From the NCBI GenBank assembly GCA_903842475.1, contig CAIMMA010000509.1, forward strand, positions 1 through 5,479: a stretch of 5,479 nucleotides of DNA, read 5' to 3'. Below, piece after piece: positions 1 to 5,392 of the stretch. Source of the stretch: an uncultured bacterium (GTDB taxonomy: Bacteria; Desulfobacterota; Desulfobulbia; Desulfobulbales; Desulfobulbaceae). The notes beneath the pieces were generated by a model. It saw nothing but the letters and a program-made list of their open reading frames with translations. It ran no database searches and was not told the DNA's origin. The first letter of the stretch is position 1; each line of letters begins with the position of its first letter. The position numbers and the translations under genes are program-made.

Positions 1-258
1 CTGGCGATGCTGCCCATCGGTTCCTATGATCCCCGCTGGTTCATGGCCTACGGCCACATGAACCCCGAAGAAGCCGTTCGCGCCTATCATGATCTGGGCC
101 AGCCGCCTACCCTGCCCATTCATTACGGCACCTTCCAGTTGGCGGACACCGGTTATGCGGCGCCGCTGCAGGATCTCCAGGCCGCCATGGAGTCGGCGAA
201 CGTCCCGGCAGAACAGATTCGTCCGCGCCGAGCCGGTTCGCACTGGTGGGTTCCCTGA
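1..258 (+). CDS. Metallo-beta-lactamase-fold hydrolase, NAPE-PLD/RomA type (C-terminal part, 5' end outside window)
   Basis: The reading frame is open from base 1 and ends at TGA 256-258, leaving about the last 85 residues of a family that is usually 300-370 residues long. The fragment carries the conserved C-terminal signature of N-acyl-phosphatidylethanolamine phospholipase D-like metallohydrolases: PIGSYDPRWFM, then HMNPEEAV, then IHYGTFQL, whose histidine (about fragment residue 41) is the last metal ligand. These are zinc-dependent, usually cytoplasmic or membrane-associated enzymes acting on phosphodiester or lipid-like substrates; the substrate here cannot be told. The HxxHxDH motif that would confirm catalysis lies upstream of the window. 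The gene is followed by 405 bases of non-coding DNA, so it probably ends its own transcription unit and is not obviously linked to the downstream cassette. The family call is firm; the exact function is open. Confidence 0.88.
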   Translation: MAMLPIGSYDPRWFMAYGHMNPEEAVRAYHDLGQPPTLPIHYGTFQLADTGYAAPLQDLQAAMESANVPAEQIRPRRAGSHWWVP

Positions 259-305
259 AGGGGGGATTCGAATTGTTTCTGCGTACCAACAAAGGCCGGA
301 ATACC

Positions 306-321
306 GCTGTCAGACGACAGC
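306..321. repeat. Perfect 6-bp inverted repeat, 4-base loop, downstream of the hydrolase gene
   Basis: GCTGTC (306-311), spacer AGAC, GACAGC (316-321). It begins 48 bases after the hydrolase stop codon and could form an RNA hairpin that protects or ends that transcript. No T-tract follows, so Rho-independent termination is not supported. Confidence 0.45.
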
Positions 322-347
322 ACTGCGCCGATAACTACAAACCATTC

Positions 348-395
348 CGGGTCAAAACGCCCCGCTTGTCATCCCATGCGAGTCATTTTGACCCG
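348..395. repeat. Perfect 10-bp inverted repeat, 28-base spacer
   Basis: CGGGTCAAAA at 348-357 is the exact reverse complement of TTTTGACCCG at 386-395. Allowing a one-base bulge at C347, the match extends by two more A-T pairs (T345, T346 with A396, A397). This is the longest perfect inverted match in the intergenic region. It could be a stem with a large loop or two half-sites for a DNA-binding protein. The core heptamer CGGGTCA recurs at 476-482. Confidence 0.55.
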
Positions 396-493
396 AACCG
401 GCCGACAACATGACAGCATCAGGGACGGGCAGCATCGATAAAGACCGCAGAAACCACGGCCTAACTTGGCGACAACGGGTCATTTGTTCCCAT

Positions 494-532
494 GCCCCCT
501 GCGGATGCCGGCAAGAGAAACGGCAAGGGGGC
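494..532. repeat. Long imperfect hairpin, 12 paired bases with one bulge
   Basis: GCCCCCT (494-500) pairs with AGGGGGC (526-532), and TGCCG (506-510) pairs with CGGCA (521-525). A five-base bulge (501-505) lies on the left arm only, and a ten-base purine-rich loop (511-520, GCAAGAGAAA) closes the stem. This is the most stable-looking hairpin in the gap. The bases after it (TTACCAGG) are not a T-tract. It could be a structured 3' UTR or leader element; it matches no riboswitch I recognise. Confidence 0.5.
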
Positions 533-544
533 TTACCAGGCATG

Positions 545-560
545 AAAGATGCTTATCTTT
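545..560. promoter_or_regulatory. Palindromic candidate activator site (AAAGAT-N4-ATCTTT)
   Basis: AAAGAT (545-550) and ATCTTT (555-560) form a perfect inverted repeat around GCTT. The centre lies about 97 bases before the transcription start predicted from the sigma-54 promoter. That is a usual distance for the upstream activating sequence of an NtrC-family activator, one of which is encoded by the third gene of the operon. The AT-rich dyad stands out in a GC-rich gap. Only one clear copy is visible, so its role as a binding site is inferred. Confidence 0.35.
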
Positions 561-565
561 TGATT

Positions 566-580
566 GGGCCGGCACGGCCC
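566..580. repeat. Perfect 6-bp GC inverted repeat, 3-base loop
   Basis: GGGCCG (566-571), loop GCA, CGGCCC (575-580). It would be a very tight, stable hairpin. It shares bases 578-580 with the next hairpin, so both cannot form fully at once if this DNA is transcribed. Confidence 0.45.
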
Positions 581-607
581 TGCGGCCTGTCTCTACGCAC
601 AGGCGGG
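578..607 (+). repeat. Bulged hairpin followed by TTTCTC, weak terminator-like
   Basis: CCC (578-580) pairs with GGG (605-607) and GCCTGT (585-590) with ACAGGC (599-604), with a four-base bulge (581-584) on the left arm and an eight-base loop. TTTCTC (608-613) follows directly. This is the nearest thing to a Rho-independent terminator in the gap, on the + strand just before the sigma-54 promoter, and it could insulate the operon from upstream read-through. The T-run is short, so the assignment is tentative. The left side shares CCCTGCGG with the hairpin at 494-532. Confidence 0.35.
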
Positions 608-622
608 TTTCTCGAAGATGAT

Positions 623-637
623 TGGCCAATCCCCTGC
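623..637 (+). promoter_or_regulatory. Sigma-54 (RpoN) -24/-12 promoter of the ercA-kinase-activator operon
   Basis: TGGCCAATCCCCTGC fits the GG-N10-GC frame exactly and keeps the -24 TGGC and three of four bases of the -12 TTGC. It is preceded by T at 622, as the consensus prefers. Counting from the -12 C (637) puts the transcription start near 649, giving a 15-base leader that holds just the ribosome binding site at 653-656. The operon encodes an activator of the class that sigma-54 promoters need, which supports the call. The -24 box lies inside a perfect 12-bp palindrome (620-631). Confidence 0.6.
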
Positions 638-652
638 CGAAACCATCGAAAT

Positions 653-656
653 GGAG
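653..656 (+). promoter_or_regulatory. Ribosome binding site that sets the ercA start
   Basis: GGAG lies seven bases before ATG 664. An in-frame TTG at 622 would add 14 residues, but it falls inside the predicted promoter and upstream of the predicted transcription start. ATG 664 also gives the N-terminus normal for the family (MNITKFAIPEIIFG). Confidence 0.6.
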
Positions 657-663
657 TTGCTGT

Positions 664-1812
664 ATGAATATCACCAAATTCGCCATTCCTGAAATCATCT
701 TCGGCCGGGGCAGCCTCGATTATGCCGGCCAATGCGCCCTCCGCCTTGGCGCCAAAAAGGTTTTCCTGGTGAGTGATGCCGGCATCGAGGAAGCGGGATG
801 GCTGCAGCGTCTTATGGATATCCTCGAAAAAGAAGGGATCAAGTGGGTCTACTATCCCGGGGTCACCTCCAACCCACGCGATTTCCAGGTGGAGCAGGGG
901 GCCGAGTTCTACCGTAAAAACGGCACCGACGTGATTATCGCCATCGGTGGCGGCAGCGCCATGGATACCGCCAAGGGGATTGCGATCATTGCCAGCAACG
1001 GCGGCCGGATCCGCGATTACGAGGGAGCCAACCGGGTGCAGCGGCCCCTGCCGCCGATGATGCTGATCACCACCACCGCCGGTAGCGGCTCGGACATCAG
1101 TCAGTTCTGCATCATCACCGACATGAAGCGCGGGGTCAAAATGTCCATCATCACCCGGACCCTGGTGCCCAACATCGCCATCGTCGATCCGCTGATCCTG
1201 CGGACCAAAAGCGAAGCCCTGATTATTCAGAGCGCGGTCGATGCCCTGGCCCACGCCATCGAGGCCTATATGTCACTGATCGCCTCACCGTTCACCGAGA
1301 TGCACTCCCTCAAGGCCATCGATCTCATCCTGGCCCATCTGCAGCATGCGGTGGCCACCCGTTCGCTCGATGCGCTCGAACAGCTCAGCATCGCAGCGGT
1401 CTCGGCCTCCATGGCCTTCAGTAACGCCGGGCTCGGTGCCGAACATGCCCTGGCCCATAGCCTGGGCGGCCATTTCGACATGCGCCACGGCGTGGTCCAC
1501 CCGATTCTCCTCACCAGCGTGATGCGCTTCAACCTTGGCATCAATCCCAAAAAAATGGCGGACATCGGCCGGGTGATCCTGAAGCGCTCGCTGGGATCGG
1601 ATGAGGAAACCGCTTTGGCCGGCATCGAAACGCTCGACGCGTTCTTTGCCTCCTTCGATGTGGCCCTGCGGCTGAGCCAGCTGATCCCGGAAAGCGAACG
1701 CCATCACCTGGAACCGATCTGCAAAATGGCGGTGCTTGACGCCTGCAACCTGACCAATCCCCGGCCGGCGACCTGGGAGGAATTTCTGCGGATCTGCGAG
1801 GAGGTGTGGTGA
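664..1812 (+). CDS. ercA: Iron-type alcohol dehydrogenase-like protein, probable regulatory ErcA
   Basis: This is a cytoplasmic 382-residue protein of full family length from the group III iron-containing alcohol dehydrogenases, which interconvert alcohols and aldehydes or ketones with NAD(P). The N-terminal dinucleotide-binding half carries GGGSAMDTAKG (95-105). The C-terminal helical half carries all four metal ligands: D193 and H197 (DALAH), H261 (EHALAHSLGG) and H275 (MRHGVV). The closing motif DACNLTNPRPATWEEF (359-374) is also typical. The stretch after the usual TTTxG reads SGSDISQFCIITD, like the ADVSQFAIITD form I associate with ErcA rather than the GTGSE form of ordinary alcohol dehydrogenases. 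In Pseudomonas aeruginosa, ErcA takes part in regulation of ethanol oxidation alongside ErcS-type kinases. Here the gene is first in an operon with a kinase and an NtrC-type activator, overlapping the kinase start by one base, which strongly suggests a sensory role. Whether it still has enzyme activity, and on what, is not visible. Confidence 0.8.
   Translation: MNITKFAIPEIIFGRGSLDYAGQCALRLGAKKVFLVSDAGIEEAGWLQRLMDILEKEGIKWVYYPGVTSNPRDFQVEQGAEFYRKNGTDVIIAIGGGSAMDTAKGIAIIASNGGRIRDYEGANRVQRPLPPMMLITTTAGSGSDISQFCIITDMKRGVKMSIITRTLVPNIAIVDPLILRTKSEALIIQSAVDALAHAIEAYMSLIASPFTEMHSLKAIDLILAHLQHAVATRSLDALEQLSIAAVSASMAFSNAGLGAEHALAHSLGGHFDMRHGVVHPILLTSVMRFNLGINPKKMADIGRVILKRSLGSDEETALAGIETLDAFFASFDVALRLSQLIPESERHHLEPICKMAVLDACNLTNPRPATWEEFLRICEEVW
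1798..1804 (+). promoter_or_regulatory. Ribosome binding site of the kinase gene, inside the ercA end
   Basis: GAGGAGG lies seven bases before ATG 1812. In-frame GTG codons at 1806 and 1809 are too close to it (1 and 4 bases), so ATG 1812 is chosen. It shares its A with the ercA stop (TGATG). Confidence 0.7.
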
Positions 1813-3002
1813 TGCCTCGGCCTACCACCCTCGAAGATCTGGTCGGCATCGAACACTGCAAGCTGGGGTTTTACCAGGAGTTGCAGCAGAAGGTCGAACA
1901 GCTCAAGAGCTCCAATCTGGAACTGGAAAAAAAACGCAAAGAAATCCAGGCGCTACTCGACGGCATCACCGATCTGATGGTGGTGCTTTCGGAAAACCTG
2001 CGCATTCAACGGGTCAACCATGTGTTCACCGAATGGTTTCCGGGGATTGATCCGATCGGCCGCCATTGCTATACCGTCTTCCGCGGCCGGGAAAGCCGCT
2101 GCGTGGATTGCCCGGCCCTGCGCTCGCTCGATCGCGACGAGATTGTCAAGGATCTGTGCATCTACAAGGTGGCAGATGTTTTCAAGCACTTCGAAATCAT
2201 TGCCTCGCCGCTCCGGACCAGCCCCACCGGCGAGCGTCAGATCCTGCTCTTCAAGCGGGACGTCACCCGGGAAAAGGAATTCCAGGCCCAGTTTTACCAG
2301 GCGGAAAAGATGGCCACGGTCGGCGCCCTGGCCGCCGGGGTCGCCCATGAAATCAATAATCCCCTCACCGCAATCCTCGGATTCGCGCAAGGACTCAAGC
2401 GCAGAAACGCTCGCCTTGAAGGAAAGATAGACCAAGAACTTCAAGCAGATTTCAAGGAATACACCGACACCATCATCAAAGAATGCCTGCGGTGCCGCGA
2501 TATCGTCCGAACCCTGCTCACCTTCAGCCGCCCCACCGTCTCCAGCCTCGGCCAGGTCGATCTCAACCAGTGCGTGACCGACACCCTGTTCGTGCTCAAG
2601 CATCACTTTAAGGAGCGGAGTAATCTTACCGTGACCACGTTGCTCTCTGAAGAACTGCCGCAAATCACAGGCGACGAATCCCAACTCAAGCAGGTGATTA
2701 TCAATCTCCTCACCAATGCCCTGGACGCCACCAGCAACGGCGGCGCCATTGCGATCAAAACCTTTGCCAACCATGGTAAAGCCACCCTGGTGATTGAAGA
2801 TACCGGCTGCGGCATCCCCCTGGAACTCCAGGATAAACTTTTCGAACCCTTTTTCACCACCAAACCGGTGGGCAAAGGGATCGGCATCGGGCTTTCAACC
2901 TGTTACACCATTGTCAAAAACCACCACGGCGAAATCAGCGTGACCAGTGCGGTCGGCAAGGGGTCGGCTTTTCGGGTGACGTTTCCGGGAATCGAATACT
3001 AA
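1812..3002 (+). CDS. Soluble PAS-domain sensor histidine kinase
   Basis: The protein has 396 residues and no membrane segment or signal peptide, so it senses a cytoplasmic cue. Order of parts: a short N-terminal segment (LEDLVGIEHCKLGFYQ), a charged predicted coiled coil (about 20-48), a PAS domain (about 46-155), a dimerisation/phosphoacceptor domain with H179 in VAHEINNP, and a complete ATPase domain. The ATPase has the N box around N298/N302, G1 DTGCGIP (330-336), F box FEPFFTTKP (344-352) and G2 GKGIGIGLS (354-362). No receiver domain is attached. The PAS domain carries clustered cysteines C86, C97 and C100 (CVDCP), a pattern seen in PAS domains of anaerobic bacteria that might bind a metal or respond to redox. 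Its position between ErcA and an NtrC-type regulator, with one-base overlaps on both sides, makes those two its obvious signal source and phosphate acceptor. The kinase class is certain; the ligand is unknown. Confidence 0.92.
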   Translation: MPRPTTLEDLVGIEHCKLGFYQELQQKVEQLKSSNLELEKKRKEIQALLDGITDLMVVLSENLRIQRVNHVFTEWFPGIDPIGRHCYTVFRGRESRCVDCPALRSLDRDEIVKDLCIYKVADVFKHFEIIASPLRTSPTGERQILLFKRDVTREKEFQAQFYQAEKMATVGALAAGVAHEINNPLTAILGFAQGLKRRNARLEGKIDQELQADFKEYTDTIIKECLRCRDIVRTLLTFSRPTVSSLGQVDLNQCVTDTLFVLKHHFKERSNLTVTTLLSEELPQITGDESQLKQVIINLLTNALDATSNGGAIAIKTFANHGKATLVIEDTGCGIPLELQDKLFEPFFTTKPVGKGIGIGLSTCYTIVKNHHGEISVTSAVGKGSAFRVTFPGIEY

Positions 3003-4339
3003 TGGACAGAGAAAAATACGGTATCCTGATTGTCGACGACGAAGAATCGATCAGAAGACTGCTGCAGAAAGAACTGGCCAACAGCCGTCGCGAGATCCAC
3101 GCCGCTGCTGACGGCGCCGAGGCCTTGGCCATGGTGCGCAACCACTGGTTCGAGGTCGTCATCATGGACCTTTGGCTGCCGGATGTCTCGGATCTTGAAC
3201 TGCTGATCCGCATCCGTGAATCGATTCCCCATATCGAGGTGATCATGATCACCGGCCATGGCGATGTCGACATCGCGGTCGAGGCCATGAAGCTCGGCGC
3301 CTACGATTTTATCCGCAAGCCCTTTGATCTTGACCGGCTCGACCTGATTGTTGAAAAGGCCCACCAGCGAGCGCTGCTGTCGCGGGAGAACGCCATGCTC
3401 CGCCACAGCACCAGCCAGGGAAAAGATCAGGTTCGCTTCATCGGCAACAGCCAGGCGATCCGGGATATCCAGTTTCTGATCGACAAGGTGGCCCCGGCCC
3501 GAATCCCGGTGCTGATCACCGGCGAATCAGGCGTGGGTAAGGATGTGGTTGCCCGGTTGATCCACCAGCGCTCGCCCCTGGCCGCCAACCCGATGATCGT
3601 CAAGAATTGCGCCACCCTCCAGAAGGAATTGGCCCGCAGCGAACTGTTCGGCCATACCAAGGGCTCATTCACCGGTGCCGACGAATCACGGGAGGGGCTG
3701 CTCAGCTTTGCCCACGACTCCACTCTGTTTCTTGATGAGATCGGCGAGTTACCGCTTGAGGTCCAGGCCTCACTGCTGCGCGCCCTGGAAACCGGCACCT
3801 ACCGACGGGTGGGTGAAAAGGAGGAACGCAAGGTCAATATCCGCTACCTGTTCGCCACCAATCGCCACCTGGCCGACGAGGTGGAAAAGGGGCGATTCAA
3901 CGAGGCCTTTTTCCACCGAATCAACGCCTTCAGCATCGAGATCCCCTCGCTCAAGCAGCGCAAGGAGGATTTACCCCTACTGGTGGACTACTTCCTCACC
4001 GCGCTCAGCCCCGACAACACCAGCTACCGCATTGTCGACCGGGCCATGTCCTGCATCCTCAGCTATAACTGGCCCGGCAACATCCGCGAACTGCGCAACG
4101 TCATCGAGCGCTCGATTATCCTGGCGGAAAACGGTATTATCAGTGAACGCTGTCTGCCCCGGGAGATGGTGGAATCCGCCGAGCATACCGAAGCGGTGCT
4201 GACCCTGGAGTCCGTCGAAAAGCAACACATCCTCAAACTGCTCGACTTCCACGGCGGCAACCGCCAGAAAACCGCCGAAACCCTGGGAATCAGCCGCAAG
4301 ACCCTGTACCGTAAGCTGAATCAGTATGCAATTGAATAA
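3002..4339 (+). CDS. NtrC-family sigma-54-dependent response regulator
   Basis: The protein has 445 residues in the standard three-part layout. The receiver (about 1-120) has acidic D12/D13, phosphoacceptor D56 (IMDLWLPD), T84 and K106. The AAA+ domain (about 145-375) has Walker A GESGVGKD (174-181), the sigma-54-contacting loop GSFTGA (221-226), Walker B TLFLDE (241-246), sensor I around N287 and WPGNIREL (357-364). The C-terminal Fis-type helix-turn-helix (about 420-440) reads KTAETLGISRKTLYRKL. When phosphorylated it should form a ring on upstream DNA and open sigma-54 promoters by ATP hydrolysis; the operon's own promoter at 623-637 is the nearest candidate. The start ATG overlaps the kinase stop (TAATG) with only a weak upstream Shine-Dalgarno, so translation is probably coupled. 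Odd point: the arginine-finger segment reads FNEAFFHRIN, with N300 where the common FRxDLxxR form has its first arginine; R306 is kept. Confidence 0.93.
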   Translation: MDREKYGILIVDDEESIRRLLQKELANSRREIHAAADGAEALAMVRNHWFEVVIMDLWLPDVSDLELLIRIRESIPHIEVIMITGHGDVDIAVEAMKLGAYDFIRKPFDLDRLDLIVEKAHQRALLSRENAMLRHSTSQGKDQVRFIGNSQAIRDIQFLIDKVAPARIPVLITGESGVGKDVVARLIHQRSPLAANPMIVKNCATLQKELARSELFGHTKGSFTGADESREGLLSFAHDSTLFLDEIGELPLEVQASLLRALETGTYRRVGEKEERKVNIRYLFATNRHLADEVEKGRFNEAFFHRINAFSIEIPSLKQRKEDLPLLVDYFLTALSPDNTSYRIVDRAMSCILSYNWPGNIRELRNVIERSIILAENGIISERCLPREMVESAEHTEAVLTLESVEKQHILKLLDFHGGNRQKTAETLGISRKTLYRKLNQYAIE

Positions 4340-4368
4340 CCGTTCGGAGCGACATCGAAGCCGTTCCG

Positions 4369-4397
4369 TTGCCTTTCCTGCCGCATCCGGATATAGT
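4369..4397 (+). promoter_or_regulatory. Candidate sigma-70-type promoter for the DUF362 operon
   Basis: TTGCCT (4369-4374; four of six consensus bases) and TATAGT (4392-4397; five of six) are separated by exactly 17 bases. Transcription would start near 4404 and leave a leader of about 74 bases before ATG 4478. No sigma-54 site in the right GG-N10-GC frame was found in this gap. Evidence is by pattern only. Confidence 0.42.
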
Positions 4398-4452
4398 TCC
4401 AACCGCACCGCACCACAGACAAGCACCGTCCCTTGCATGTCGTAACCCTTGC

Positions 4453-4472
4453 GCCCTCTGGGCAACAGGAGG
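4453..4472 (+). promoter_or_regulatory. Small hairpin and strong ribosome binding site before the DUF362 gene
   Basis: GCCC (4453-4456), loop TCT, GGGC (4460-4463) forms a short stem three bases upstream of AGGAGG (4467-4472). The Shine-Dalgarno is near-perfect and sits five bases before ATG 4478. It sets the start against an in-frame ATG at 4433, which has no such site and would put 15 extra residues ahead of the Tat signal. The stem is too short to claim translational control. Confidence 0.55.
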
Positions 4473-4477
4473 TTTCC

Positions 4478-5392
4478 ATGGACCGACGTCAATTCATCCG
4501 CGAAGTCTTCCTCTGGTCGGCCGGGGCGACCCTGGCCATTCCCCGCTTCCACATCCTGCCCTCGGCCTTTGCCGCCGAAAAAACGCCCTCCCTGCTCAGT
4601 GTCGCCAAAGGTGAAGATTATTCGGCCCTGGTGACTCGGGTGCTGGCACCGCTGGGCGGCATGCAGCAGTTTGTCCGACCAGGCGACCGGGTGGTGGTCA
4701 AACCGAACATCGGTTGGGACCGCAGCCCGGAGCAGGCGGCCAACACCCATCCCCAGGTGGTGAAAGCCGTGGTGGCCCGGGCCCTGGAGGCCGGCGCCAA
4801 AAAGGTGCTGGTTTTTGACCGAACCTGCAACGAGCAACGACGCTGCTACGCCAACAGCGGCATCGAGCAGGCCGTACGCTCGCTTGCCGATCCCCGCGCC
4901 GTGATCGAACACATCGACCAACGCAAATTCATCCCGGTGGACATCAGTAAGGGCAAGTCGCTGACCCGCTGGGAGATCTACAAAGAGGCCCTGGACTGCG
5001 ACTGCTACATCAATCTGCCGGTGGCCAAGCACCACGGCCTGAGTCGGCTCACCCTGGGGCTGAAGAACAGCATGGGGGTGATCGGCGGCAATCGGGGCTC
5101 GCTCCACCACGATCTAGGCCAGAGCCTGGCTGACCTGGCCACGGTGGTGCGACCGAAGCTGACCATCATCGACGCCACCCGCATCCTCCTCAACAACGGT
5201 CCCCAGGGCGGCGATCTCAATGATGTCCGCAAAACCGACACCCTGATCGCCTCGGTCGACCCGGTGGCGGCGGACGCCTACGCCACCACCCTGTTTGCGC
5301 TGCCGCCCGATGCCATCGACTCGACCGTGGCTGCCTACAACATGGGCCTGGGGGAAATGAATCTCGATCGGATACAGGTGGTGACGGGCTGA
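4478..5392 (+). CDS. Tat-exported DUF362 domain protein
   Basis: The protein has 304 residues. The N-terminus is a twin-arginine signal: R3-R4 in DRRQFIRE, a hydrophobic stretch (about 10-22) and an AFA/FAA cleavage region near residue 32, so the mature part is placed outside the cytoplasmic membrane. It then follows the DUF362 pattern: GDRVVVKPNIGW (69-80), THPQVV (90-95), VFDRTCNEQRRCY (112-124), INLPVAKHHGL (178-188), LGLKNSMGVIGG (193-204), IDATRILLNNGPQGG (231-245) and DPVAADAYA (261-269). DUF362 has no settled biochemical role; members often occur beside iron-sulfur proteins. Four cysteines (117, 123, 174, 176) could bind a metal or cluster, and Tat export is often used by proteins that fold around a cofactor before export. 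The stop overlaps the next start (TGATG), so this and the following membrane protein are a pair. A link to the two-component operon upstream is possible but not shown. Confidence 0.88.
   Translation: MDRRQFIREVFLWSAGATLAIPRFHILPSAFAAEKTPSLLSVAKGEDYSALVTRVLAPLGGMQQFVRPGDRVVVKPNIGWDRSPEQAANTHPQVVKAVVARALEAGAKKVLVFDRTCNEQRRCYANSGIEQAVRSLADPRAVIEHIDQRKFIPVDISKGKSLTRWEIYKEALDCDCYINLPVAKHHGLSRLTLGLKNSMGVIGGNRGSLHHDLGQSLADLATVVRPKLTIIDATRILLNNGPQGGDLNDVRKTDTLIASVDPVAADAYATTLFALPPDAIDSTVAAYNMGLGEMNLDRIQVVTG

Larger units (their letters stand above)
259..663. other. Long intergenic region rich in inverted repeats
   Basis: I see no credible gene in these 405 bases. Short open frames exist on both strands, but they lack ribosome binding sites and recognisable protein sequence. 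The stretch instead contains six inverted repeats (306-321, 348-395, 494-532, 545-560, 566-580, 578-607) and ends in a sigma-54-type promoter (623-637). The first repeats could belong to the 3' end of the upstream hydrolase transcript, the later ones to control of the downstream operon. None has a clean run of T directly after it, so no classical intrinsic terminator can be named with confidence. Confidence 0.7.

Noticed and set aside
292..305. GG-N10-GC match (GGCCGGAATACCGC region)
   Set aside because: The spacing fits, but the -24 T and the -12 TT are missing, and it lies about 360 bases from the nearest start codon.
572..584. GGCACGGCCCTGC, at first sight a sigma-54 promoter
   Set aside because: The GG and GC elements are nine, not ten, bases apart and the -24 T is missing; the site at 623-637 fits the spacing exactly.
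259..663. Cobalamin or other known riboswitch in the hairpin-rich gap
   Set aside because: No cobalamin-box-like or other riboswitch consensus could be recognised, and most of the hairpins lie upstream of the predicted transcription start.
410..667. 85-residue + strand open frame in the intergenic region
   Set aside because: No Shine-Dalgarno before its ATG, no recognisable sequence, and it runs through the hairpins and the sigma-54 promoter into the ercA start.
553..1254. 233-residue open frame on the - strand opposite ercA
   Set aside because: It mirrors the well-supported ercA frame, has no recognisable motif or ribosome binding site, and has the H/D/G-rich make-up typical of antisense frames in GC-rich genes.
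3662..3679. GSFTGA instead of GAFTGA in the activator
   Set aside because: A well-known functional variant in sigma-54 activators; not evidence of lost sigma-54 contact.
4424..4436. GCACCGTCCCTTGC before the DUF362 gene, sigma-54-like
   Set aside because: The spacing is one base too long and the -24 GG is not intact.
3977..5110. 377-residue open frame on the - strand across the activator end, the gap and the DUF362 start
   Set aside because: Long, but it covers two clear + strand genes and their control region, shows no family motif and has shadow-frame composition.
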